Assembly (NCBI RefSeq): GCF_004614235.1
Contig: NZ_SPVH01000006.1
Span: 1,364,001 to 1,428,000 of the forward strand
Length of the DNA: 64,000 nt
Source: Brevundimonas intermedia
GTDB lineage: Bacteria > Pseudomonadota > Alphaproteobacteria > Caulobacterales > Caulobacteraceae
Direction of reading: 5' to 3'
The notes under the pieces were generated by a model that did no database searches, was not told where the DNA came from, and was given only the letters and a program-made list of their open reading frames with translations. The stretch's first letter is position 1. The number at the start of each line of letters is the position of its first letter. A program made the position numbers and the translations under genes. Of this stretch, positions 8,624 through 16,497 are shown one piece after another.

Positions 8624-9790
8624 TCACCAGCGCCAAGCGTCACGGATGACGTCGACAATATAGCCGTCGTATTCGTCGATCAGATAGATGGTGTTGTCGA
8701 CGGAAACCCAGCGCGTGCCCTCGGGCGGATAGCCCAGGCCATAGGTGCGCCAGTCGTTCAACTGATAGCGCCAGAAGGTGTCCGGCAGGTACTGGCCGAC
8801 CGACCATGTGCGGTTCCAATACGAGCGCGGGACGCTGTAGTAGCCCCAGCCCGGCGCGAAATAGAAGCCGGCGCGGACGCCACTGTAGCCTCTGAAGCGG
8901 TTGTCGTTCCTCCACCAGTCCGAGCGGTGGTTGCGATAGAAGTCGCGCCGCCACTGGTCGCCGTTGAAGCGCTGGCGGAACTCGCGGTGCTGGCGATCAC
9001 GGTCGCGGCCGTTGTTCCAGCCCGAGCCGGGGCGGTCAGGACGTTGACCGCCGGCGTTCGGACGGTCGGGCCGATTCCATCCGCTGCCGGGACGATCCGG
9101 GCGTTGGCCACCGGTGCTGGGACGATCAGGGCGGTTCCATCCGCCATCAGGGCGGTCGGGGCGTTGACCGCCCGCGTTCGGACGGTCGGGTCGGTTCCAG
9201 CCCCCCTCGGGCCGGTCGGGGCGTTGACCACCGGTGTTGGGACGGTCGGGACGATCCGGGCGTTGGCCGCCTGAGTTCGGGCGGTCCGGCCGGTTCCAGC
9301 CGCCTTCGGGCCGGTCTGGACGTTGGCCGCCGGTGTTTGGACGGTCGGGCCGGTTCCAGCCACCCTCGGGCCGGTCGGGGCGTTGACCGCCGGTGTTGGG
9401 ACGGTCGGGGCGGTCCGGCCGGTTCCAGCCGCCTTCGGGCCGGTCTGGACGTTGGCCGCCGGTGTTTGGACGGTCGGGCCGGTTCCAGCCGCCTTCGGGA
9501 CGATCCGGGCGCTGTCCGCCTGTGCTGGGGCGGTCGGGGCGCTCGCCGCCGGACGGCCGTTCGGGGCGGGGCGTGGTGTTCTCGGGTCGGCTGGGGCGCT
9601 CGGCACGCGGTTGGCGCGGCGCATCCTCACGGCCCATTTGAGGACGTTCCGGGCGGTTCATGCCGCGGGCGCGGCCTTCGCGACGCGGCTGCTCTTGTTG
9701 AGCCTGGTCCTGGGCCAAGGCCTGGACGGGCGCCGCGAGCGGGCCGGAGACGGCGGCGATGGCGGTGAAAGCCATCAGGAGGCGTTTCAT
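8624..9790 (-). CDS. RcnB-family envelope protein with RPDRP tandem repeats
   Basis: A 388 aa exported protein. Residues 1-27 form a signal peptide (cut after ALA). Residues 91-260 are nine degenerate copies of a 20-residue unit of the form GGQRPDRPEGGWNRPDRPNT. The C-terminal domain (about 262-388) is RcnB-like, with WWRNDNRFRGYSG, AGFYFAPGWGYY, LPDTFWRYQLNDW, and the closing TRWVSVDNTIYLID block. In E. coli RcnB is a small periplasmic protein affecting nickel/cobalt homeostasis; larger relatives like this are mostly uncharacterised. The real start is ATG at 9790, since the frame above lacks a signal sequence. A paralogue with another linker lies directly upstream. Confidence 0.8.
   Translation of the reverse strand: MKRLLMAFTAIAAVSGPLAAPVQALAQDQAQQEQPRREGRARGMNRPERPQMGREDAPRQPRAERPSRPENTTPRPERPSGGERPDRPSTGGQRPDRPEGGWNRPDRPNTGGQRPDRPEGGWNRPDRPDRPNTGGQRPDRPEGGWNRPDRPNTGGQRPDRPEGGWNRPDRPNSGGQRPDRPDRPNTGGQRPDRPEGGWNRPDRPNAGGQRPDRPDGGWNRPDRPSTGGQRPDRPGSGWNRPDRPNAGGQRPDRPGSGWNNGRDRDRQHREFRQRFNGDQWRRDFYRNHRSDWWRNDNRFRGYSGVRAGFYFAPGWGYYSVPRSYWNRTWSVGQYLPDTFWRYQLNDWRTYGLGYPPEGTRWVSVDNTIYLIDEYDGYIVDVIRDAWRW
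9011..9520 (-). repeat. Tandem 60-bp coding repeats in the RcnB-like gene
   Basis: Nine imperfect copies of a unit of about 60 bp encode the GGQRPDRP core. Two copies have an extra or missing NRP/DRP block, as expected from slippage or unequal recombination. Coding in one frame throughout; not a CRISPR array, since there are no unique spacers. Confidence 0.85.
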
Positions 9791-9892
9791 GGTCTTTGGT
9801 TCCTGCACGCCGGTTCTCCGGCGGCTTGAGACGATCATCGGTCCGTGGTGATGAACCCAGGCTGAACATCGTTCGCAATCAAGGGGCTGCAC

Positions 9893-9928
9893 GAAAAACA
9901 GAACCCCGCAGACAAGGCCTGCGGGGTT
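9893..9928 (-). terminator. Intrinsic terminator of the RD-rich RcnB-like gene
   Basis: Stem AACCCCGCAG / CTGCGGGGTT (9902-9911 and 9919-9928) followed on the minus strand by TCTGTTTTT. It lies 25 bp after the stop codon at 9953 and separates the two RcnB paralogues into different transcripts. Confidence 0.85.
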
Positions 9929-9952
9929 CGAGAAGTCGATCTGTCGCGCGGT

Positions 9953-10537
9953 CTAGTAGACGCCCGACAGGACGCTGGCGATCAGGCCGCTGGCGACGGC
10001 GATCAACAGGATGTCGTTGCCGGCGTGGACGTAGCGATAGCCGCGGGGAGCTTGGCGAAGGCCGTAAACGTAAGGGTCGCGCACATAGTAGCTGCGATAC
10101 TGGTGGGGCAGATAGCCGCCCGTGCGCCAGCGATAGCCGCTGTAGCGCGGCTCGACGCGGTAGTAGCCGTAGCTGGGCGCATACCAGTAGCCCGCGCGCG
10201 GACCATTGTAGCCGCGGAAGTCGGAGCGCCCCCGCCACCAGTTGCTGTTGTTGCGGTCCCAGCGGTCATTACGCCAGTCGCGACGGTCGTCACGGCGTTC
10301 GTCGCGATAGTCACGACGGTCGTCGCGGCGGTCTTGACGATAGTCCTGGCGATTGTCGTAACGGCCGTTGCGCCAGTCGCGGTTGTCGTTGCGGCGTTCC
10401 TGGCGGAAGTCGCGGCGGTCGTCGCGGCGATCCTGGCGATATTCGCGGCGGTCGCGATCCTGCGCCTGGGCGAGCATCGGCACGGCCGTTGTCGACAGGG
10501 CGATGGCGACGACGGCGGCCTTGGTGAGGCGGTTCAT
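9953..10537 (-). CDS. RcnB-family envelope protein with Arg/Asp-rich linker
   Basis: A 194 aa exported protein. A signal peptide (cut near MLAQAQ) is followed by an extremely charged stretch, residues about 27-95, built from DRRDDRRDYR-like and NDNRDWRN-like repeats. The C-terminal RcnB-like domain contains FRGYNGPRAGYWYAPSYGYYRVE, YLPHQYRSYYVRDP and the terminal GYRYVHAGNDILLIAVASG block. It shares the C-terminal fold with the neighbour at 8624-9790 but has a wholly different linker. Metal binding is possible by family but no clear ligand set is seen. ATG at 10537; likely periplasmic. Its own terminator follows. Confidence 0.8.
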   Translation of the reverse strand: MNRLTKAAVVAIALSTTAVPMLAQAQDRDRREYRQDRRDDRRDFRQERRNDNRDWRNGRYDNRQDYRQDRRDDRRDYRDERRDDRRDWRNDRWDRNNSNWWRGRSDFRGYNGPRAGYWYAPSYGYYRVEPRYSGYRWRTGGYLPHQYRSYYVRDPYVYGLRQAPRGYRYVHAGNDILLIAVASGLIASVLSGVY

Positions 10538-10851
10538 CTTCGTGCTCCATTCTGGGCCGACGACGGAGATGCCGAACAGACCCGTTAATGACGCTGAAGT
10601 TCTGTCCGGCCGCCTGAACGCGTCCTGAACGGCTGTGTCAGGTTCCGAAAGCGGTCTCGGCGCGGGAGCGAGGTGTGAACGAGAGATTTCGCAGAGATTT
10701 CCGAGACCTGAATCACGCCGGAAGTATTCATCTCTGCTTTACTGAAAAGTCTGGGCGACGGCGTTCGGCGTTAACTTTAACTTCAAACCGGCGGTATTTG
10801 ATGGCGTCTCAGAGGCGGGCCCAGAATGGCGCCCGATCAGGAGATACGGTG
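10538..10851. other. Divergent intergenic region between RcnB-like and Sel1-like genes
   Basis: About 310 bp holding the promoters of the two divergent genes. Around 10660-10800 it is relatively AT-rich (AACTTTAACTTCAAACC and the like). No confident -35/-10 pair or operator palindrome was found. An in-frame upstream extension of the Sel1-like gene from 10675 is possible but lacks a ribosome site. Confidence 0.5.
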
Positions 10852-11157
10852 ATGACCGCGCAAGAATTGGCGCACGACCTGCAGGCCCCGCAAGACGGTC
10901 TGCCGCTGCCGACCCCGGACATGTCCGGCGACGACCTGTTCAAACTGGGCATGATGTATTCGGCCGGTTCGGGCGGTTGCCCGATGGACCGGGTGTCGGC
11001 CCACATGATCTTCAACCTGGCGGCCATGAAGGGCTCGATCGAGGCGCGCGTCTATCGCCGCGAGATGAGCATGGAGATGGAGCGCGAGGAGATCGCCGAG
11101 GCCCAGAAGGCCGCGCGACGCTACATCGACCAGGGCGTGGTTCAACTGGTCGCCTGA
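10852..11157 (+). CDS. Small Sel1-repeat-like protein
   Basis: A 101 aa acidic cytoplasmic protein. Residues about 31-70 (DLFKLGMMYSAGSGGCPMDRVSAHMIFNLAAMKG) match a single Sel1/TPR-like helical pair, and residues 71-95 form a second amphipathic helix rich in Glu and Arg. Sel1 repeats mediate protein contacts; no enzyme motif is present. ATG at 10852 is preceded by AGGAGAT at 10839-10845, which decides against the longer frame starting at 10675. The next gene, hfsD, is convergent with a gap of 10 bp. Role unknown. Confidence 0.75.
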   Translation: MTAQELAHDLQAPQDGLPLPTPDMSGDDLFKLGMMYSAGSGGCPMDRVSAHMIFNLAAMKGSIEARVYRREMSMEMEREEIAEAQKAARRYIDQGVVQLVA

Positions 11158-11167
11158 AACGACCCGT

Positions 11168-11899
11168 TCAGAACTGCGCAAAGCCGCTGCCGTTCGATCC
11201 GTTGATCGAATAGCTGAAGCCGATGGGCAGGGCGGCGCGCACCTGGGTGAAGAAGGCCGCCAGTTCGCCAAGGGTCGAACGCGGCACGAAGATGATGTCG
11301 CCCCGGCGCAGGGGCACGACCTCACCGCGACGCGGACGCAGATCCACCACCCGCATCATGCGCGACCCGCCGGGACCGCGACGGATCAGGGCCACGCTGT
11401 CCTGGCGTGACGTAGGCGCGAAGCCGCCGGCCTGGATGACCGCCTGATAGGCGTCCAGATCGCCGATCATTTCGAAGACGCCCGGCGTACGAACCTCGCC
11501 GTCGACCCAGACACGGATCGGGCCGGCCTGGCGCAAGGTCACCTCGACCGTCGGCCGCACCAGTTGCGGCGCATAGGCGGCCGAGACGACCTGCTGCAGC
11601 TGGGGCAGGGTGCGATCCGCCGCCATGACCGATCCGATCAGGGGCAGGGCGATCCGGCCGTCGGGGCCGATCCTTACCGTGCGGGTCAGTTCCGAGGCCG
11701 TGGGCGTGGCCACCTCGATCTCGTCGCCGGGATAGAGCAGATATTCGGGCTCCTGATCCGTCCAGTCGGCAAAGGGAATGCCGGGGAAGTCGCCGTTCAT
11801 CGGGCGTTCGACGCGCTGCGGGCCGCTGGCGCACGCCGCCAGCGAGGCGAGGGAGGCTGAACCCAGGGTCAGCAGGAACAGGCGGCGATCTGACAGCAT
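11168..11899 (-). CDS. hfsD: Polysaccharide export lipoprotein, probable holdfast protein HfsD
   Basis: A Wza/OtnA-type outer-membrane polysaccharide export protein, 243 aa. The N-terminus SDRRLFLLTLGSASLASLAACAS is a lipoprotein signal with lipobox LAAC; the RR pair may mean Tat export. The Poly_export domain follows (YLLYPGDEIEVATPTASELTRTVRIGPDGRIALPLIG), then a SLBB-like domain with DAYQAVIQAGGFAP. HfsD forms the channel through which holdfast glycan leaves the cell, together with HfsA and HfsB. Assignment to hfsD rests on the neighbouring hfs genes. It is transcribed away from hfsA, unlike the hfsDAB operon described in Caulobacter. ATG at 11899 was chosen; an upstream ATG is possible. 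Confidence 0.75.
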   Translation of the reverse strand: MLSDRRLFLLTLGSASLASLAACASGPQRVERPMNGDFPGIPFADWTDQEPEYLLYPGDEIEVATPTASELTRTVRIGPDGRIALPLIGSVMAADRTLPQLQQVVSAAYAPQLVRPTVEVTLRQAGPIRVWVDGEVRTPGVFEMIGDLDAYQAVIQAGGFAPTSRQDSVALIRRGPGGSRMMRVVDLRPRRGEVVPLRRGDIIFVPRSTLGELAAFFTQVRAALPIGFSYSINGSNGSGFAQF

Positions 11900-12021
11900 G
11901 AGAATCGGTCGGCCTCGACGAGGAGATTTGAGGCAATCTCGCCGGTTATGGGTAATCATCGGTTAACGCCGGTGGGCGAAGGGTGGCGAGAACAAGCCTT
12001 TCAAGGGATTCGGCCCGCTCT

Positions 12022-13461
12022 ATGCGTTCCACGGCACACGTCACGGCAAGACCACGCTACGGCGTGCTGGACGTCATCGGCCTGCTATTCCGCGAGCTGT
12101 TGCTGATGATCGTGGTCTTCGTGGTCATTCTGGCGCTCGGCGTCGCGGCGGCGATGACGCTGAAGAAGAGCTATACCGCCACCGGATCGGTCTTCGCCGG
12201 GGTGGGGCAGGAATACGTCTATCAGCCGCGCGTCGGCACGGCAGAGCGGGGCCAGGCGCCGCAGGGCGACGAGGTCGCCAACTCCGAAGCCGCCATCCTG
12301 GGGTCGGGCGCGGTGCGTCAGAAGGTGGTCGAGGCCCTGGGCCCCGCCGCCATCCTGGGCGAGGCGCCCAAGGGCGGATCGCAGAAGGCCGAGGCGGCCG
12401 CGCGGCGCGTGATCGGAACCAGCCTGGACGTCGCCACCGCGCCGGGCAGCGCCGTGATCCGCCTCAGCTACAAAGCCGACGATCCCGAACGGGCGGCGCG
12501 GGTGCTGAACACCATCATCGAACAGTATCTGGTCTATCGCCGCGAGGTGTTTCAGGACAAGACGCCGGCCATCGCCAGCCAGCGCGTCGCCTTCGAAGAC
12601 GAACTGGGCAATGCCGACCGGGCCTATGAAAACTTCCTGTCGTCCAACGACATCGGCGATTTCGCAGCGGCCAAGGCGACGCTGGCGGCGACCTATCAGA
12701 CGATCTTCACCGACCGGATGTCGACGCAAAGCCTGCTGAACCAGACCAGCCAGCGGCTGAATACCCTGGTCGCGCAGCAGGCGGGCACGCCGGCGGAAGT
12801 GGCCCTGCAGCAGGATCTGAACATTTCGGCCCAGGATCAGGTGCTGCAACTGCGCACCGAGCGCGAGCAACTGCTGTCGCGCTATCAGCCCGACGCCCAG
12901 CCGGTGAAGGACATCGAGGCCCGGATCAACCAGCTTCAGGCCTATGTCGCGACCGGGACGGCCGTGGGCGCCAAGGAGGTCCGCACCGGGCCGAACCCCG
13001 TCTGGACCGAGCTGGAGACGACGCGGATCAATACGCGGGCCGAGCGGGACTCGCTGGCGGCGCGGCTGGCGGTCCTGGATCGGCAACTGAACGACATTCG
13101 CGCCCGCCAGACGCGGCTGACCGCGCTGGAGTCCGAGAACTCGACCCTGGCCGGCAATCGCGAGGTGCTGAGCGCCTCGATCCGCGAGTTCCAGCAGCGC
13201 GAGACCCAGAGCCGGGCCGACAACGCCCTGGTCGCCGCCGGCGCCGACAATGTCACGGTGATCGAACGCGCCCAGCCGCCATCGACGGGCAAGAGCCTGA
13301 AGATCCCGCTGCTGGCGGCGGTCTTCCTGTTTGCGGGCTTCACGGCCCTGTGCGTGGGCCTGCTGCGGGTGTTCACGCGGCGCGGCTTCACGACGCCGGC
13401 CTCGATGAGCCGGACGCTGGACATGCCTGTCCTGGCCGTCGCGCCCGCCAAGGCGGCGTAG
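12022..13461 (+). CDS. hfsA: Chain-length determinant-like protein, probable holdfast protein HfsA
   Basis: A Wzc/GumC-like inner-membrane protein of 479 aa without a kinase domain. There is one transmembrane helix near the N-terminus (LLLMIVVFVVILALGVAAAM) and one near the C-terminus (IPLLAAVFLFAGFTALCVGLL). A long periplasmic coiled-coil region lies between, containing QLRTEREQLLSRY, IEARINQLQAY and LENSTLAGN-like heptads. It would control export and length of the holdfast polymer together with HfsB and HfsD. I chose ATG at 12022 because AAGGGA lies upstream; a GTG at 11983 would add 13 residues and cannot be excluded. Confidence 0.78.
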   Translation: MRSTAHVTARPRYGVLDVIGLLFRELLLMIVVFVVILALGVAAAMTLKKSYTATGSVFAGVGQEYVYQPRVGTAERGQAPQGDEVANSEAAILGSGAVRQKVVEALGPAAILGEAPKGGSQKAEAAARRVIGTSLDVATAPGSAVIRLSYKADDPERAARVLNTIIEQYLVYRREVFQDKTPAIASQRVAFEDELGNADRAYENFLSSNDIGDFAAAKATLAATYQTIFTDRMSTQSLLNQTSQRLNTLVAQQAGTPAEVALQQDLNISAQDQVLQLRTEREQLLSRYQPDAQPVKDIEARINQLQAYVATGTAVGAKEVRTGPNPVWTELETTRINTRAERDSLAARLAVLDRQLNDIRARQTRLTALESENSTLAGNREVLSASIREFQQRETQSRADNALVAAGADNVTVIERAQPPSTGKSLKIPLLAAVFLFAGFTALCVGLLRVFTRRGFTTPASMSRTLDMPVLAVAPAKAA

Positions 13462-13508
13462 CGAAAGTCGTGCTAGGCTGAGGGCTTAGGGAGCGCCTTG
13501 GCGATTCG

Positions 13509-14210
13509 ATGGTCGATCTGACTTCAGAAATGGCGGGCCTTTGGGCGGCGCTGGGACCGGCGCCGGCGCATCGCGCGCGCGTGATCCAGTTCGCCTCGGC
13601 CGCGACCGGCGAGGGCGTCTCGACCGTGGCGCGCGAGTTCGCGCGTCTGGCGGCCGTGCGGGCGCGAAAACCCGTCTGGCTGATCGACGGCGACCTGGCC
13701 CAGCAGGGACAGTTGGAGACCGTGTCGGCCGAGCCGGATCGGTTCGGCCAGGTCGGCAAGGCGGCGCAGGCCTCGCCTGACGGATCCAGCTTCTACGCCG
13801 TGACGCCGCGCGTGACGGGGCGCGATGGCAAGCCCGTGCCGGATTCGCGGCTGCTGACGGCGCGGTCGTGCCTGGGCGGCCGGCTGTGGGTCACGCATTT
13901 CCACATGGAGGCGCTGCGGTCCGGGCACCGGGTCGAGGCGGTCGGAGAGCCCCGCTACTGGGAGGCGCTGCGGCCCCATGCGGACACCATCGTCATCGAC
14001 GCCCCCGCCGCCGACCGCAACGACATGGCGATCATCCTGGCGCCCTTCGTGGACATGACGGTGCTGGTGGTCGCGGCCGAGAGCACGGCGGCCAGCGCCC
14101 CGGTCATCCTGCGCGACGAGATCGAGGCCGTGGGGGGGCGGATCGCCGGGGTGGTGATGAACCGCTCGACCTACAAGCCGCCCAGCTTTTTGCAGCGGCT
14201 GACGGGCTGA
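13509..14210 (+). CDS. hfsB: BY-kinase-like P-loop protein with degenerate Walker A, probable HfsB
   Basis: A 233 aa cytoplasmic protein of the tyrosine autokinase/ParA-like ATPase fold, the usual partner of a Wzc-type membrane protein. The P-loop reads SAATGEGVST at residues 30-39: the Lys expected in GEGKST is Val37. Walker A' (WLIDGDL, Asp60 and Asp62) and the TIVIDAPAADRND strand are kept. There is no tyrosine-rich C-terminal tail. The gene follows hfsA by 47 bp on the same strand. A role in holdfast export is inferred from position. Loss of the P-loop lysine suggests weak or no ATPase activity. Confidence 0.78.
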   Translation: MVDLTSEMAGLWAALGPAPAHRARVIQFASAATGEGVSTVAREFARLAAVRARKPVWLIDGDLAQQGQLETVSAEPDRFGQVGKAAQASPDGSSFYAVTPRVTGRDGKPVPDSRLLTARSCLGGRLWVTHFHMEALRSGHRVEAVGEPRYWEALRPHADTIVIDAPAADRNDMAIILAPFVDMTVLVVAAESTAASAPVILRDEIEAVGGRIAGVVMNRSTYKPPSFLQRLTG

Positions 14211-14308
14211 CAGTGTACGATTCCGCAAGTTCGCGTAGGAAATTAGTGGGTTGAGCTGAAAGCTGACCGATCTGCGGCGCCTTTGTGCGCGTCGCGCATT
14301 GTGGGGCC

Positions 14309-15973
14309 ATGACCACGTCAATCGCCTTCGTAGGAGCCGGGCCGACAACCCTCTATGCTCTGCACGCCCTCCTCGCACAGGGCGCGGGTTCGGCGCGTAT
14401 CACCGTCTTTGAGGCGAACAAGGTCGCCGGGTGCGGCAGCCCCTACAGTCCGGACTGGAACGATCGGGCGATGCTGTCCAACATAGCCAGTATCGAAATT
14501 CCCCCTCTGTACGACACTCTGGCGGACTGGCTGGGCGCACGGACGAGCGCCGAGCTTGAGGCGCTGGATATCGACCGCACTTCGCTGGACGAGCGCACCT
14601 TTGTGCCCCGCATCGCCCTGGGCCAGTATTTCGAAAGCCGGTTCGCGATCATGGTGGAACGGGCGCGGGCCGCCGGGGTCATGATCGAGGTCAAGACGGG
14701 CTGTCGCGTCGTCGACGCCGCGAACAGAAAGGCGGGCGTGGAGCTGTCGTTCATGTCCCCGCCCTCGCGGCGAACGACCAAGGCGGTATTCGATCATGTC
14801 GTTCTGGCGACCGGTCATCAGTGGCCATCTCGCCAGCATGCCCAGCCCGGCTATTTTCTCAGCCCATGGCCGGCCTCTGTCCTCGCGGAACTTCCAGCGA
14901 CGACCGTCGGCATCCGTGGCTCGTCGCTGACCGCCATCGACACGGCGGTCGCACTGGCCACGTCGCATGGAGAGTTCGTCCAATGCGACGGACGGCTGGT
15001 TTATAAGTCGATGCCGGGGACTGACGGCTTTCACATCACCATGATGTCTCGGAAGGGTCTGCTGCCGGAGGCCGATTTCTTCTTCCCCCTGCCGCATCCG
15101 CCGCTGCAGCATTGCACCCCCGAGGCGGTCGCAGCCGCTGTGGACAGGGGGCCGATGGGGCTGCTTGATGCGGTCTTCGACCTGTTTCGAAGGGAGTTGA
15201 TTCAGATCGATCCCGGCTACGCCGCCGAGACAGGACTGCACCAGGGCACGCTTGAGACGTTCGCCGAGGCGTATTTCGCCCGTCGCGCAGCGGTCGATCC
15301 CTTCGTTTGGGCCGCCGCCAACCTGAAGGAGGCGCGGGCGAACCACGCGGCTCAGGTGACCGTGCCGTGGCGCGACGCCATCCTTCGCATGCACGAGATC
15401 GTCGCCGTCATCGTCCCTCATCTGGACACAGGCGAGTTCGACCGTTTCAGCCGCGTGTTCAAACCGATCTTCGTCGATATCTATGCCGGCGTACCGCATG
15501 AATCGATCGAGCGAATGCTGGCCCTGCACGCGGCGGGCAAGCTTGAGGTTCTGGCGGTCGGCGACGACTATGCGGTCGATACGCGTTGCCCCGAGGGCGG
15601 GGCTCGCGTGACGATCGATGTGGCGACCCGGCACTTCCCAGTTTTCATTGAGGCGACGGGGCAGCCGGCGCTGAGCGGCATTCAGTTCCCGTTCCTGTCG
15701 CTGCTGGAACAAGGAATCGTCCGAGACGAGGTCGCCAATGACGCTCCCGATGTCGTCCGCGGGATCGCCGTCGATGATCTGTTCCGCCCGGTCAATGCGC
15801 CGCTGCCCATGGACCGATTGTTCTGTCTCAGCCTGCCCTTCCTGATGGGGCGCTATCCCTTCGCGCAAGGCATCACCAGTTCGCACGAGATGGGCGGGAT
15901 CGTCGGTCGGCGACTGGCGTTGATCATGAATACCGCAAAGCCTGCGGTCGATTTCGCCGACACGGCGGCCTGA
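14309..15973 (+). CDS. FAD/NAD(P)-binding oxidoreductase-like protein
   Basis: A 554 aa protein with an N-terminal Rossmann dinucleotide site (FVGAGPTTLYALHALL, residues about 6-21) followed by VFEANKVAGCGSPYS, and an internal HVVLATGHQWPS strand. This is the pattern of the NAD_binding_9 flavoprotein family (FAD/NAD(P)-binding domain, PF13454 type), which has no settled function. It lacks a signal peptide. ATG at 14309 was preferred over a GTG eight codons earlier. It forms a pair with the DUF1543 gene 11 bp downstream. The two sit inside the hfs cluster, but nothing in the sequence ties them to polysaccharide chemistry. The DNA before it (14210-14300) is less GC-rich than its surroundings. 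Confidence 0.8.
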   Translation: MTTSIAFVGAGPTTLYALHALLAQGAGSARITVFEANKVAGCGSPYSPDWNDRAMLSNIASIEIPPLYDTLADWLGARTSAELEALDIDRTSLDERTFVPRIALGQYFESRFAIMVERARAAGVMIEVKTGCRVVDAANRKAGVELSFMSPPSRRTTKAVFDHVVLATGHQWPSRQHAQPGYFLSPWPASVLAELPATTVGIRGSSLTAIDTAVALATSHGEFVQCDGRLVYKSMPGTDGFHITMMSRKGLLPEADFFFPLPHPPLQHCTPEAVAAAVDRGPMGLLDAVFDLFRRELIQIDPGYAAETGLHQGTLETFAEAYFARRAAVDPFVWAAANLKEARANHAAQVTVPWRDAILRMHEIVAVIVPHLDTGEFDRFSRVFKPIFVDIYAGVPHESIERMLALHAAGKLEVLAVGDDYAVDTRCPEGGARVTIDVATRHFPVFIEATGQPALSGIQFPFLSLLEQGIVRDEVANDAPDVVRGIAVDDLFRPVNAPLPMDRLFCLSLPFLMGRYPFAQGITSSHEMGGIVGRRLALIMNTAKPAVDFADTAA

Positions 15974-15984
15974 TGCGAGGATGA

Positions 15985-16488
15985 ATGAGACTGTTTGCGA
16001 TCTATATCGGCGGAGAACATCCGGGCGCGAACATCGAGGTGCATGACATGCGGTTCGTCGCTGCTCCCTCTATCGAGGCGACGTATGAGACTTTGCTCGC
16101 CCAGTGGTGGGGTCGTGAGGGCACGCTGCACATCGACTGCTGGTCGGAGCTTTCGCAAGCCGACGGCTATGAGATCAGCCTTTTGCCGGAGCCCTACGAG
16201 GGCAAGGAAAAACTCTATTACGTGAACCTCGGCGGCTATGACGGCGTGGCCTTCGCCGAGCAGCACCGGAATGTTTTCGTCGTTGCCGACAGCCTGCCTG
16301 CGGCCAAGGCGCGCGCCATCAAACGGGCGACGGGATGGACCGACGCGCATCGTGACGAAATGTATGAGGCAGAGCAGGCCTTCGCACTGGACGACGCGGC
16401 CCAGGCCGAGCGGTTACATATTCACCTGAAGCCGAGCCTGCTGTCCGGTGACGCGAACTTCACCTGCCATTACACCCCGATCCGCTGA
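15985..16488 (+). CDS. DUF1543 domain-containing protein
   Basis: A 167 aa protein beginning MRLFAIYIGGEHPGANIEVHDMRF, the hallmark of the DUF1543 family, with the later blocks WWGREGTLHIDCW and LYYVNLGGYDGVAF. The family is cytoplasmic and uncharacterised. ATG at 15985 has GAGGA upstream. The gene follows the FAD/NAD(P)-binding gene with an 11 bp gap and probably shares its transcript. It is convergent with hfsG. Confidence 0.85.
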   Translation: MRLFAIYIGGEHPGANIEVHDMRFVAAPSIEATYETLLAQWWGREGTLHIDCWSELSQADGYEISLLPEPYEGKEKLYYVNLGGYDGVAFAEQHRNVFVVADSLPAAKARAIKRATGWTDAHRDEMYEAEQAFALDDAAQAERLHIHLKPSLLSGDANFTCHYTPIR

Positions 16489-16497
16489 ATTCCGAGG

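Noticed and set aside
9011-9520. Possible CRISPR array in the tandem repeats
   Set aside because: Repeats are contiguous, in frame, encode a protein linker, and have no unique spacers.
10230-10460. Second tandem-repeat block as a mobile element
   Set aside because: It is the RD-rich coding linker of the RcnB-like protein; low complexity only.
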